NCBI GenBank assembly: GCA_025084515.1
Contig: JAJAGP010000556.1
Location: 186,001 to 250,000 of the forward strand
From: Ancistrus triradiatus
Taxonomy: Eukaryota > Chordata > Actinopteri > Siluriformes > Loricariidae
Reading direction: 5' to 3'
Length of the DNA: 64,000 bases
Shown: piece after piece, positions 36,861-49,200 of the stretch
Layout: every line of letters begins with the position of its first letter
Numbering within the stretch: position 1 is the stretch's first letter
The notes under the pieces: model-generated
What the model was told of the DNA's origin: nothing
The model's database searches: none
The model's input: only the letters and a program-made list of their open reading frames with translations
Made by a program: the position numbers and the translations under genes

Positions 36861-39800
36861 TACGGCTTCATTAATACATGCCTGAGGACCCTAGTGGTCG
36901 AAAAGTTTGGAGAAGAAACATGGGAGCAGCTAAGGTAATGCTTAATACTCTACAAGTGTGTCCTTACCTGCTTTAGAGTGGTCTTCTGACTGAAGCTGTA
37001 TCACCTCAGGTTGTCGGCAGAAGTCCAAGACACCTTCATGACATACGAAATCTACGACGACATCATCACGATCCGCTTGGTGCAACAGGCGTGCAAAATG
37101 CTTGGTGAGCACATGAACTTTAGTCACGGGGAGCAGACGGTGCGTCCACAAATGCAACCAAACTTCATGCTTTGCTCTCCTTTTCAGAGTTCGGTATTCT
37201 CATTTTCCAACTCCTATTCAATAATTCGACCTAAAAGCTGCGCTGAATTCCTACACAGAAGTGCTCTTTCTAAGCTCAGGGCTGAATCTGAAGTTGAGGA
37301 AAAAGGACACGGATTGAAAGAAAAAACAAGAGCAAAGCTTGAACGAGCGAAAAGCTTTTGACTGTTTGTGGACATTCTCTGCATGTGTGATGACCTTGGG
37401 GACTGGTTTTGTGCTAAGCAGAACCAGAGTGAGAGCTCTGTGTAGGTGTTAACAATGTCCCCTCTGAAGGCTGACCACTGACAGCAACGTGTCCTCAGAG
37501 AGTACAAGCGAGGTGTGAAGCTCAGGACAGGTCACAAACCTGAGCTCCACTAATTGATTTTTGCTGGATGGAGAGCAGCAAATGACAAACCTTTACGTTC
37601 CCTTGTGTTTTGCCTTCTAGATGTCTCCTCAGAGGTGGTGCTGAAGCTCTTTGGAGAATACTTCTTCAGCTTCTGTAAAATGTCCGGCTACGACACCATG
37701 CTACGTACTCTCGGTGGAAATTTGGTGGAATTCATCGAGAACCTCGACGCCCTCCATAGCTACCTGGCTTTGTCTTATCAGGTCTGATTTTGTCCTTACT
37801 GGAAAAAAATGTTTAGCTGTCTCAAAATGAGAAAAAGACTCCAGAATATATAAATGGACTCCAGAGAAAATGGAAAGCTATGATTTATGTTAACTTTTGC
37901 CAATAAAGATTTGCAATGAATCATTTTATTCTTTTGGTCTGTGTGTGTGTAAGCGGGGGTTGGCGTAGCTTTTCTTAGATACTCGTATGGGGGGATCCAA
38001 GGAAAAAAAGTTGGGAACCACTGACTCAAGGGAACATTTAGCCAAAAATTCAGATGTTCATCGTTGTGGCCTGTAATGTTTTGACTCATCTGTGTAAGGC
38101 AGCTGAACTTGCAGTCTAACGCCTTGTTCCCTGTCTTGTGTATCATCTCAGGAGATGAATGCTCCTTCTTTCCGTGTGGAGCGCACAAATGATGGCAGGA
38201 CCCTGCTCCACTATTACTCCGACAGGAAAGGACTCCACCACATAGTGCCTGGTACTGTGAAGGAACACAAACGAATGGCTTAGCCTCTTCTAATGTACCT
38301 GCTCTCTAACCTTAAGATCAGCCCTAAAAGGCTTTCTTATTGCTCTCTGGTGGCGTCTCCATGACGACACGACAGGCATAATCGAAGCGGTGGCCAAAGA
38401 TTTCTTCGGCAGCAAAGTGACCATGAGCATCCTCGAGCAGCCCGAGGAGGAGGAGCGCACCGGAAAGAGGGAGCATGTGATTTTCCTCATGACACAGACC
38501 AGCGAGGGGACGAGGACTACAACTGAAGAGACGAGAAAGGTCAACGGCAAGGCCCCTCCAGGTACAGCCACCTGCCATAGCAGTCAGGTGCAGTGTGTTA
38601 TAGACGGCATAGGACTTATTCACTGTAAAAGCTCCTTCTTTCTAAACAAATAATGTGTCATAGCCAAAGCTTTTTCCTGTTTTCGCGTTTCAGATAGTAT
38701 CCTCGACTCCTTCTGTCCCAGCTACCCAAAGAGTCTGTGGATTGACGAGAAAGCTTTCTGCAATGCTTTCCCCTTCCATATCGTCTTCGACCAAAATGTA
38801 AGGTTTCAGTCACATTTAGATCAACAGTAAAAAAAAAATAGGATTTTGGACTTAATATTTGGCAGTAACCTATTCCGGATCCTTCTTACTAACAGATGAA
38901 ACTAGTGGGGTGTAACAATACATTCTGCTCACGATTTGATTTTCCCATTACTATATTTTTTACGTTCATTAGAAGACATTCCTTCTTATTTTATCACATT
39001 GCACATTTTCTTGTATACAATTTTAAACAAAAAACTTGTCTCTGCAATTAAAAAATGATTAGAAACAGTGGTTTAAACAAAATGCTCTATTGCAGCTTCA
39101 CCATATCTTAAACAACCTCCCTCTTTTTTTAGTTCCGAACAACAACAATTCAAAACTAGATCTGCATTTCTGGAAGAAACTACAACAGTGCTTGAAATGT
39201 GGCAAGCAAATAGAATGTGGGTTTGTGTCCCAACACTTTTGGCCACATGTCTTGTTTGTTAAAATTTTGTCAGTTGAATCTCAAGGGCTGAACTATAAAC
39301 CAGAAGCTCCAGGGTTCAACTCCCTCTCTGCCACTGTTGGGTCCTTGAGCGAGGCTCTTAAGCCACAATTGCTTGGACTGTAAGACTGTATCAACTGTAA
39401 GTCGGTCTGGATAAGAGCGTTTGCTAAATGTGAATGCAATCTTTTGGCCCCCACTGTACATGCGTCTGTTTATCCGCAGCTGATCGTCAAACAGACCGGC
39501 GTGAACATTCAAAAGTTCGTACCGGGACTGCAGAGGGCAGGGGCCCGGCTGGAGGATTACTTCAGCGTGGTTCATCCAGAAGTAACGCTCAACATCCACA
39601 GCATCAAGAAATTCATCAACAGCCAGTTTGTGCTGAAGACTAGACGGGAACAGCTTCAAGAATGCTTCCAGAACCAGTCCATGCTCAAACTGCGAGGTAT
39701 TAGTTGTTCTAATGAAAATTACTAATAACATTGTAAAGACGTTCTATATCACTTATGATGACACTATGATGATTTGGTGTATTAGTATCATATAGAGCCA

Positions 39801-42800
39801 CAGTTCCCAACCTGGGGTCTGGGTCCAAACATCACACGAGGTTTTGTCTGCTCTGAGGTGCTCTGAGTTTGTCCAGATACGATTTGCACATGCGAAATAG
39901 AATTAAATCAAATTAAAAATCTGTATACAAAATTACTTAGAAATACATTTAATAAGCTTTGTTCAATTGTTAGTGAAATCTTTAGCTGTCTTGAAAAGAG
40001 AAAAATATAACTGATGTTCATTTTTGCCCATAAATATTTGAATCACTTTATTCTTTTGGTCTGTGTGTGTTTACGGCTTTTCTTAGATACTTGTGGGGGG
40101 GCTCCAAGAAAAACAGTTTGGGAACCACTGATCTAGATAATTCCCATCAACTGGAATTAACACCTTTGCCTAAAATGACCAGAAAACCAGTTTAGGCTGG
40201 GGGATCAGGGTTTTATTGACCGTGCTCACATGTCACAAGGTGGTAACCAACCCTCGACTGGTGCCAGTGTATCACAAGGCACATGCACACGCCCAGTCAC
40301 TTCAGAGATGCCAACTGACAAGTGTATTCATCTCAGTCACTACTGATAAAATTGTGGGTTCACACAGTTCAGAGCTTCGTTTCATACCATTTCAGGTCAG
40401 ATGGTGTGGATGGAGACTCTTCAGTGCATGGTGTACCTCTGCTCTCCCAAGCTGCGCAGCCTGCAGGAGCTGGAGGAGCGCGGCCTGCACCTGGCCGACA
40501 TCGCGCAGCACGACACCACGCGCGACCTCATCCTGCTCAACCAGCAGCGGCTGGCCGAGATCGAGCTCTCCAACCAGCTGGAGCGTAAGAAAGAGGAGCT
40601 GCGCATCCTCTCGCGCCACCTGGAGATCGAGAAGAAGAAGACGGAGACGCTGCTGTACGCGATGCTGCCGCGCCACGTGGCCAACCAGCTTAAAGAGGGC
40701 AAGAGAGTGGAGGCGGGTAAGTCGGCGCACTTAAAAGGTCTGCACTGAAAGTGGGGGATGTTAGAAAAAAGTTATTGCTTCAGATTTTAAATTGGTCTCC
40801 GTGGCACGCACTTTTTTCACAATATTTCTCATCTAAGCCGCCCAAGGAGATCGGGTCCCTTTCTGAGTCTTGGTCCTCTCAAGGTTTCTTCCTTATTATA
40901 TTTAGGGAGTTTTTCCTTGCGACTATCACCCTAGGCTCGCTCAGTTGGGATTGGCCTTAGATATTAGAAGATCTAAAATTGTAAAGCTGCTTTGAGACAA
41001 TGCTCCATTGTTAAAAAATACTTGCAGCTGCAGCACAGTGGATTTCTCCAGCCTGTGTATCCAGTTGCATGCTGTACTTAGGTATTTTTTAACAATGCTA
41101 TAATGACAATGTATAACAGTGTTGATGATTGGACCGAAAACTTGGATTCGTCACTCCATAAGACTGGTCCACTGATCTTCATTCCAATCTTTGTGAGCTT
41201 TTGCATATTTTAGGCTTTTCACAGTATTCCTCTTCTGGAAAAACAGTTTCTTGGCTGCTACCCTTCCAAAAATGATCAAGCTGCTTCAGACTTCAATTTG
41301 GCATCCCGATGAAGCTGTCACAGTAAATACTTGTAGCTTATAGAAGCTGTTTTTTCAATATTTCCAATTGTATTTTAATAAACTGAGAAATAATTCTATA
41401 TGGTCATTATACACTTGCTAAAACTGGTACATCTAAACAAATGGTGGCTTAATACTTACACAGCACTGTATTTTGGTTCCTTACCTGAGTGACAGTTTTC
41501 TGCTGGACATGTTTATAAACTAAGAGCTTAGGGAGACATAATATATTCTTAAGAAGCTTTCAAACAATGTGTCTGGCTTGACGGGTGACACAGTCATGTG
41601 GTTTTGACCCACAAACTCCTGCTTCACCTCTGCTCTGTTCTATAATATAATCGCCGTCTGCATACCAAACCGGCGCCTTGTTTTTCTCCTTCACATCAGG
41701 CGAGTTCAAGGTGTGCACCATCCTTTTTAGCGACGTGGTCACCTTCACAAACATCTGCGCAGCCTGTGAGCCCATCCAGATTGTCAACATGCTCAACTCC
41801 ATGTACTCCAGGTTCGACCGCCTCACTAGCGTCCACGATGTTTACAAGGTCGCGGCATTTTCCATAGTCACTAGGTTTCAAGTTTGCAGGGTGTTTTGTT
41901 TTCCTTAAATCCCATGCTCCGCTGCAGGTGGAAACAATCGGCGATGCCTACATGGTGGTTGGCGGGGTGCCCATTCCCAAGGACACCCATGGTGAACGCG
42001 TGGCCAACTTCGCCTTGGGCATGAGGATAGCTGCCAGGGGAGTGAACAGCCCTATCACAGGCCAGCCGATACAGGTACTGGCACAAAGACTGCAGTGTTG
42101 TTTTCTTCATAAATGCACGTTTTAACCACAGCGCATGTGTTCTTTCCAGATTAGAGTAGGTCTACACACAGGGCCTGTTCTGGCTGGAGTAGTAGGGGAG
42201 AAAATGCCCCGGTACTGTCTCTTTGGTGACACTGTCAACACAGCGTCTCGTATGGAGAGTCATGGAGTCCCTGACCATATACACCTGAGTCCTTTTACCT
42301 ACAGGTATCACACATGCTTTGGTTATACGCTTGCCCATACAGTAGGACTAAATAAATATATGGTAATATAGTAAATAAATCATGAACCCATCAAAGAAAT
42401 ATCGTCTAGTTCTTTAGTCATCCTCCACAGTGCAGTAAGGTGTCGCTCTTGCAGTGCCAGGGGACGTTCCCCAATCTGACTTCTCAGTGCTGGGTTAGCA
42501 AATTGGTTCTGCACCTCCCAAGCACCCCACACCTGTTGCAGGTTAGAGACAACTGGACTTGTCACTGGGTGGTGTGACTAAGGAACCCCATAATGGTTCC
42601 AGAACTCCAACCATTGTGTCCCTGAATCCCTGGCTTTGCATTTGTCTCTGAAGCGTCCTGAAGGACAAACCATTCGAGATCCAAGAAAGGGGCGAGATCC
42701 AGGTTAAGGGAAAGGGCTTGATGACCACCTACTTCTTGCTCCAGAACCTCGAGCTGTCTGAGGATCAGATCATGGGAAAAGGGGACGATGCTACATTCAT

Positions 42801-43210
42801 CTACAGAGACGACCAACCCGAGGTGCCACAACCTACAAATGGTAGGAGCTCTGTATCCCGTGAACTTTTTGCTAGTTAGGTGACAGGACAGGATGTTTGG
42901 AGGCCATTTACTTCTCATTTACTTCTCACTTTCATTAGACTTGGTAAAGGACGAGAAGGAAAACCATAGAGACGTGGAAGAGGAATCACCTGCCGAAGAC
43001 CAAAGCAACAGCTCCTCAACCTTTCCTTTAGCCGACGCCCCTTCATCATGTCCCTCCATCGATGACCCATCTCCCTGTCCACCCGATGCCGACGGCGCTT
43101 CTCAAATCCACGACATGCTTCACTACGTGCCCGATTACTCGCCGCCAATGGAAAATGGCGTTGCTTCTGAAAACATACACGTCAACTCCCGTCTCTGTAG
43201 TTTGCTTTGA
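36861..43210 (+). CDS. gucy1b2: Soluble guanylate cyclase beta-2 subunit
   Basis: Cytosolic haem-type enzyme subunit converting GTP to cGMP. Coding exons: 36861-36934, 37010-37104, 37621-37781, 38152-38251, 38376-38561, 38694-38797, 39480-39696, 40396-40716, 41700-41848, 41928-42074, 42150-42304, 42654-42841, 42939-43210. All phases join, giving 722 residues plus the missing Met. Domains: H-NOX with His103 (NLDALHSYL) and Y-x-S-x-R at 132-136; PAS-like region; coiled coil around [20 protein letters not shown]; cyclase domain from about residue 421. Catalytic positions are all present: Asp432 (FSDVV), Glu472 and Asp476 (VETIGDAY), Cys542 (PRYCLFG), Asn549, Arg553. The protein ends CSLL, a CAAX box, as mammalian beta-2 ends in one. 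This, and FSDVV instead of the beta-1 FSGIV, separates it from beta-1. Introns hold Tc1, hAT-like, SINE and LINE pieces. Confidence 0.95.
37797..38023 (+). repeat. Right part of a hAT-like MITE (family H)
   Basis: It ends AGTTGGGAACCACTG and contains CTTTTGGTCTGTGTGTGTGT and TTTCTTAGATACTCGTATGG, as in the 39801 and 62188 copies. The left end is missing. It lies in a gucy1b2 intron just after an exon. Confidence 0.75.
39218..39252 (+). repeat. Single stray unit of the 3420-4775 minisatellite
   Basis: GTGGGTTTGTGTCCCAACAC continues with TTTTGGCCACATGT, one unit almost identical to the array unit 35 kb away. Confidence 0.75.
39280..39434 (+). repeat. tRNA-derived SINE, diverged
   Basis: It has AGAAGCTCCAGGGTTCAACT (B box), GGGTCCTTGAGCGAGGC and GGATAAGAGCGTTTGCTAAA, ending 45 bp before the acceptor of the gucy1b2 exon at 39480. 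Confidence 0.75.
39801..40130 (+). mobile_element. hAT-like MITE, complete (family H)
   Basis: Ends CAGTTCCCAACCTGGGGTCT and AAACAGTTTGGGAACCACTG form a short inverted repeat. The interior is collinear with 62188-62550. It lies in a gucy1b2 intron and has no coding capacity. Confidence 0.75.
40800..41035 (+). repeat. LINE-type 3' tail common in fish
   Basis: It carries GGTCCTCTCAAGGTTTCTTC, AGGGAGTTTTTCCTTGCGAC and GTAAAGCTGCTTTGAGACAA, the ordered hallmarks of an abundant fish LINE-derived tail. It is in a gucy1b2 intron. Confidence 0.65.
41085..41468 (-). mobile_element. Non-autonomous Tc1-like remnant (family F)
   Basis: It shares TCCAATCTTTGTGAGCTTTTGC and GGTGGCTTAATACTTACACA with the elements at 53396 and 61083. 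On the reverse strand a phrase matching GGACCAGTCTTATGGAGTGA-type Tc1 coding (around the first catalytic Asp) is recognisable. It is in a gucy1b2 intron. Confidence 0.6.
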
Positions 43211-43517
43211 ATTCGGCACAGCCACATCTCCCACAATGTCCTCCAGGTCTGGGATTGTTGGAATGGACTGCTGTCTTAGTGCTGTCTACCGTTTTTCTTA
43301 ATGTTTAATCAAATTAGTTAGACTTATTCATGTTTTGGTGTGTACATGCTAGCAACGACGAACATCTCCGAGTCGGATCACTAGAGAGATGCTTTATTAT
43401 CTATGATCTACTGCCCATCCTATTATTCATGAAGTCCATTATGGTCACCACAAATGCCAATTGTTGCAGCAAGCATATTATTAGTAAAACAGATTTTAAC
43501 CTGTAAAACCAGAGACT

Positions 43518-43661
43518 AATTTTTTACATGTACAATCCAAGCAATTGTGGGTTAAGGGTCTTGCTCAAGAACCCAACAGTGGCAGCTTTTCAAAGGTGGG
43601 ATTTGAACCCTGGACCTTCTGGTTCATAGTGTAGTACCTTAACCGCTAGGCCACCACAGTT
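43518..43661 (-). repeat. tRNA-derived SINE, reverse orientation
   Basis: Reverse complement of the family head and B box (GGTCCAGGGTTCAAATCCCA-like). It forms an inverted pair with the copy about 107 bp further right. Confidence 0.8.
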
Positions 43662-43767
43662 TACGTGCATATATGTGTGTTCAGTGCGGGTTGGACACTA
43701 CAGAGGCAAATACAGGAATGCGCCACTTAACATCCACGATACGTTCCGTGAAACTTGTGTGTTTGGG

Positions 43768-43960
43768 ACTGTGGTGGCCTAGCGCTTAAGGTTCTGGACT
43801 CTGGACCAGAAGGTCCAGGGTTCAAATCCCACCTCTGCCAAGCTGCCACTGTTGGGTCCTTGAGCAAGACCCTTAACCCACAACTGCTTGGATCGTAAAA
43901 TTGTATCAGTTGGAAGTCACTCTGGATAAGGGCGTCTGCTAAATGCTGTACATGTAAAAG
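43768..43960 (+). repeat. tRNA-derived SINE, near full length
   Basis: Best copy in the window. The head is GTGGTGGCCTAGCGCTTAAG, the B box GGTTCAAATCCC, the middle GTTGGGTCCTTGAGCAAGAC and the tail TGGATAAGGGCGTCTGCTAA. This serves as the reference for the other copies. Confidence 0.88.
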
Positions 43961-46238
43961 TAAATGGACGTTGTCCGAACACCATCTTATACCCTTAATA
44001 CGCAATGCTATATATGGGAGAAAACACTGAACTTATGCTCTTTGAGGACTTGTTTAGAATATTAACCTAACAATAGATAAACCTTTTTGCTCATTTAAAA
44101 AAAAAAGACGCGTTTAACCTTTCTTTTGAATCCCAGCCACCGACAGCCTGACTACATCTGGCTTGCCATATGGGAGAGACATGTGGCCTGCAGGCCATGC
44201 TTCATTTGCACCTGCTTTCTCCCTGTGTGCGGCACAGTGTGAAAACACAAGCCAACACGGAGCGCTAATTACACTCCAGAGAAATCGTTCTGCACATGAA
44301 TGTTTTCCCAAATTAAATATCAGATGTGGTGAATACATATGACCGGAGGCAAACATCGCCTTCGTGCAGCAACACGCAGCAGGTGACTTCACAATTTTGG
44401 TGATTTACAGTCGTTCCTTTTTTCGGGACCACATTTTGTCATTCAGACCACTGCATTTTCCACTGGTCCAAGAAGCTTGTGAGAATGTGTTCAGCAGTAC
44501 GAGATAGACGTAAAAACAAATACCCTAAATATTTAATGCATTTTTTTCCCACATGTTTATACACATCAAACTCCTCCATGCGAAAGACAACTTTAAGGCA
44601 AAAATCATTGATGTGTGTGTGTGAGGGGGGGTCTGACAAGTAAAATCTGGCAAGGTATAAATAAATATCTTTGTAACACTGGAGCATGCCGAGTGCACAA
44701 CAAACCAAAGCTTCACAGTTAAAGGGGAATTCACCAAGTCTATAGCAAAGAGAGTTTAAAGGAAAAAGTGCCTTAAAAATTGGGCTTAATAATACCCCAA
44801 ATGGTGCCGCCATTGGCCACCACTGCACAGACTGGGGTTTTGGGTCTAAAGGGTGCCTCCTGGCCAGGTCTGGGGTAACATGTGGGCACGATTTGCTGTG
44901 CTCTGCAACAGCGCCCCCTGCTGGACAGTGTACTGGCAGTGGGAACGGGAAAATGATTACAGATATGAGCTTTGCCAAAATCTAGTGTTTGCCATTCACT
45001 CATTCATCAGTTATCCAGTCCAGGGTCTGAGGCATTGATGGTAGCACAGGAAGCAAGGCGGGAACCAACTCCACACACAAACGCACTACCTCGACCGGCA
45101 CACTAGAGATGCTGATTGCACCAACTTGGAGTATATGGAATATGGAAGGAAGCTGGAGTTCCCAGTGGAAGCCCACATTGTTGGGGCAGTCCAAACAGAC
45201 CTGGCCAGGACTCAAACCCAGGTCTCTGCAACCCTAATGTTCATCCAATGAATATACTGTACTTACGAAGTCTAAACTGCAGCTTAACCCAATCCAAGGG
45301 TTTTGAACCAAGTTTGTGATACTATTAAGCCTAAGTTAAAAAACACAAAACATGTTTATATTGCTAACCCCCAAACCTGCTTTGTAGTAGGGGTGTGCGA
45401 TACGTATCGTCTACCACAGCAGCTTAACTGTTGTTTTAATGATGCGTGAGCCGAACATTTTATAAGCAACTAAAGTCTAGTTCCAAGTCAGTCTGAAAAT
45501 ACAGGAGCTGCTTCATGAGCCGCAAAAGCGACGGTCAGTGAGTTTGTCGCCGATAGAGGTGGTGAATAAAACAACGTTGCGTTTTTGCTGTCCGCAAAAC
45601 GCATCTTGGTGTGGAAGATACCATCATTATAGACGAGCGAATTCATTTTAGCAAAGCAGCAGATGGCAAGACAAAAATTCTGTACTTTACACACAATATA
45701 TACACTGCCAAAGTACCTTCTAATTTTTGTTATTGATAAAAATCGGAGGAAATATCAAAATATAATTTTTTGCCAATATCGCACACCCCTACTCTGTGGG
45801 ACAGCCCCCTGGTTCTCATCACTACTGCTGAAATACATTATGGGAAAACGTCTTAAGGATGGCACAACCCAATCTCAATGCCTTTGTTTACATCTTTAAA
45901 AAATTGCAGCATGGCCTTTATGTCATTGTACCTCCTTATCACTGTAACACAAACCTCTTCAGTCAACGTTTTCTGCACCACAACAAACGTCTTCCTCTTC
46001 ACAATAGGCTTCTCCTCCGCATCACAATCCACGACATGACCAAATAAAAGCCTGGAAGAGTCCGAACATTCACACAAACATGATTCCTTCTGCCATTATT
46101 CCTTATTAAAGTGCAACAGGACGCTTCACAGCGGGACGTAATACTTCCTAAACACCAACAATGTGTGGCGGCAAACAGTAGCTGCACATTTTCACATCGT
46201 TTCCTTCAGGTTATGTACACCCAAAAAAAATCCGAGCT

Positions 46239-49200
46239 TCAAAGTGACAAGTCTGATTCAGGAGTGTCCGTTTCCGATTGGAGCTGCGTCCCGGTGCCCA
46301 TCTCCTCGGGAATTACTGGCGCGGTGTCGCCGTTCAGACCGGATTTGGAGAACAGCAGCAGACCTTACAAAGGAGAGATGGAAGTAAGGCGATGCAGGTC
46401 CCTCGACCAAGAGGAACAGCACATAGTAGGGGTGTAACGATGCACTCTGCTCACGATTCGATGTTTTCCACGATTATCCATTTTATGTTCAATAATAGCA
46501 ACGTAAAATAATAAACATTTTCCTGTATCGGTTTTTAAACCAAAAAACGTTTAATCCCTTGCGATGAAATCATTTTAATTACTAGAAATAACTAAGTGAA
46601 CTTAAACTGAAAATCACAGTAAACAAACAAGCTCACTGCGTTTCAATATCAAATCTATCAAATATCTGTTCTCAAAAAACTTACAGTGGGGCAAAAAGTA
46701 TTTAGTCAGCCACTGGTTGTGCAAGTTCTCCTACTTACAAAGACGAGAGAGGTCTGTCATTTTCATCATAGCTACACTTCAACTATGAGAGACAAAATGA
46801 GAAAAAAATCCAGGAAATCACTTAATTGTAAATTATGGTGGAAAATAAGTATTTGGTCAATACATTTGGTTCAACTTAATAATTTGTAACATAACCTTTG
46901 TTGGCAAAGGTTTCCTGTAAGTCTTCACCAGGTTGGCACACACTGTAGCTGGTATTTTGGCCCATTCCTCCATGCAGATCTCCTCTAGAGCAGTGATGTT
47001 TTGGGGAAACATGGACTTTCAGCTCCCACCCCACATTTTCTATGGGGCTGAGGTCTGGAGACTGGCTAGGCCACTCCAGGACCTTGAAATGCTTTTTACG
47101 AAGCCACTCCTTCGTTGCCCGAGCGGTGTGTTTGGGATCATTGCCATGCTGGAAGACCCAGCCACGTTCCATCTTCAATGCTCTCACTGATGGAAGGAGG
47201 TTTTGGCTTAAAATCTCACCATACATGGCCCCGTTCATTCTTCCCTTACCACGGATCAGTCGTCCTGTCCCCTCTGCAGAAAATCAGCCCCAAAGCATGA
47301 TGTTTCCACCCCCATGCTTCACAGTAGGTATGGTGTTCTTGGGATGCAACTCAGCATTCTTCTTCCTCCAAAACACGACAAGTTGAGTTTTTTAAAACCA
47401 AAAGTTCTATTTTGGTTTCATCTGACCACATGATATTCTCCCAATCCTCTTCTGGATCATCCATATGCTCTCTGCCAAACTTCCAGACGGGCCTGGACAT
47501 GTACTGGCTTAAGCAGGGGGGGCACGCCTGGCACTGCAGGATCTGAGTCCCTCTCGGCGTAGTATGTTACTGATGGTAGCCTTTGTTACTTTGGTCCCAG
47601 CTCTCTGCAGGTCATTCATCAGGGTCTCTCCATGTAGTTTTGGGATTTTTTGCTCACCGTTCTCATGATCATTTTGACCCCACGGGATGAGATCTTGCGT
47701 GGAGCCCTAGATCGAGGGAGATTATCAATGGTCTTGTATGTCTTACATTTTCTTACAATTGCTCCCACAGCTGATTTATTCACACCAACCTGCTTGCCTA
47801 TTGTAGATACACTCTTCCCAGCCTGCTGCAGGGTCTACAATTTTCTTCCTGGTGTCCTTCAACAGCTCTTTGGTCTTGAAAATGGTTGAGTTTTGAGTCT
47901 GTCAAGACTGTTTGAGGCTGTGGACAGGTGTCTTTTATACAGATAACGAGGTCAAACAGGTGCCATTAATACAGGTAACGAGTGGAGGACAGAAGAGCTT
48001 CTTAAAGAAGAAGTTACAGGTCTGTGAGAGCCAGAAATCTTGCTTGTTTGTGGGTGACCAAATACTTATTTTCCACCATGATTTACAATTAAATTCTTTA
48101 AAAATCCTGCAATGTGATTTCCTGGATTGTATTTCTAATTTGTCTCTCAGAACTTTATTTTATTTTAAAATATTTTATTCAATATTTTATTCATTTACAC
48201 TATTGTCTATTTTACACTATTATACTCCTCAGAAAATTGCACTGTCTCTAACTGTGGTCTCTATATTACTGTACCAGCTTTTGAATTATACCACAGTCAG
48301 GGCTGCAATCTGATTGGCTGAGAGACGTTCTAGAAGTGCCCATATTGCACGATAATTGCAATACAAGCTCTTCAAGTATTACTCCGGCAAATACTTACTC
48401 CGCCTAACCTATAAAGCAGCAACATTACAATTATACAAGTAAGAGACTGCTGAAATGGATTAGGATGCGCTTATAAAATCTATTTTTTGTTTGAAACTGT
48501 ACTTGAAGCTGTGCCAATATCTTTAATCATCTCCAAAAACAGTGGTACCTTGATTCACGAGTGTCCCCAACTAATGAGTTTTTTGAGATATGACCCGTCG
48601 CCTGGTCAATTTTTTGGTTTATGTTCCGAGCGAATATGAGTTACGACTGAGCAAAAATCCACCTTCTGCCACTAGGAGAAAGCGTTCGGTTGCTTTCTTT
48701 GTCTTCCGTGCACACGTCGAGTGCTGTGCCTCACTCATTTTCGGAACATTGTGAAAGGGAGGAAGAAACAAACCTCCTTGGACAGGTTTTTATCACAAGA
48801 GACAAGGCAAAAGTCAGTGAAGGTGAAAGAGAAGATTAAGTGAAGTGAAGTGAAAAAAGCGATTTCCTCCACTACCATCTTCGTCTGACTTTCACTTAAT
48901 CAAACCAGTTTATTTCTTTCCATTCTCTTTTGTTAACTGTGGTGGTTTTGGGGGGACGGGAACAGATGAAGGACGTAAATTAAACCCGTATGTCAAGGTT
49001 TCACTGTATATTTAAATATATAAAACATATCCGCCCTCTGGTGTTCAAGAAATGCAACTGCATCAGATGGTATAAGGAGAATGCATGCGTCGTTACACCC
49101 CGAGTTAGAAATGCATGCTGACTCACGCTCCATCTCCTCCGTACCGCCATCACTAAGAGCCTCGGTATCCGAACACGCCAGCTGGCGTCTCTCCGATGAC

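Larger units (their letters stand above)
43211..46238. other. Intergenic space between convergent gucy1b2 and plekha3
   Basis: It contains the untranslated ends of both genes and an inverted pair of SINEs, plus a degenerate dispersed repeat at about 45,000-45,230 (ACTCAAACCCAGGTCTCTGC near its end). Frames here, such as 44439-44978 on the minus strand, show no family resemblance. Confidence 0.55.

Noticed and set aside
44439..44978. 179-codon minus-strand frame between gucy1b2 and plekha3
   Set aside because: No conserved motif; composition and position fit chance in intergenic DNA.
46111..46437. Plus-strand 108-codon frame
   Set aside because: It is the antisense of the plekha3 last exon, whose minus-strand reading matches the FAPP1 tail and joins in phase with exon 7.
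48993..49126. Continuation of the plekha3 frame past 49127 to a stop at 48993
   Set aside because: A GTGAGT donor at 49126 and the matching last exon at 46363 give the family's true tail; the read-through enters a MITE.
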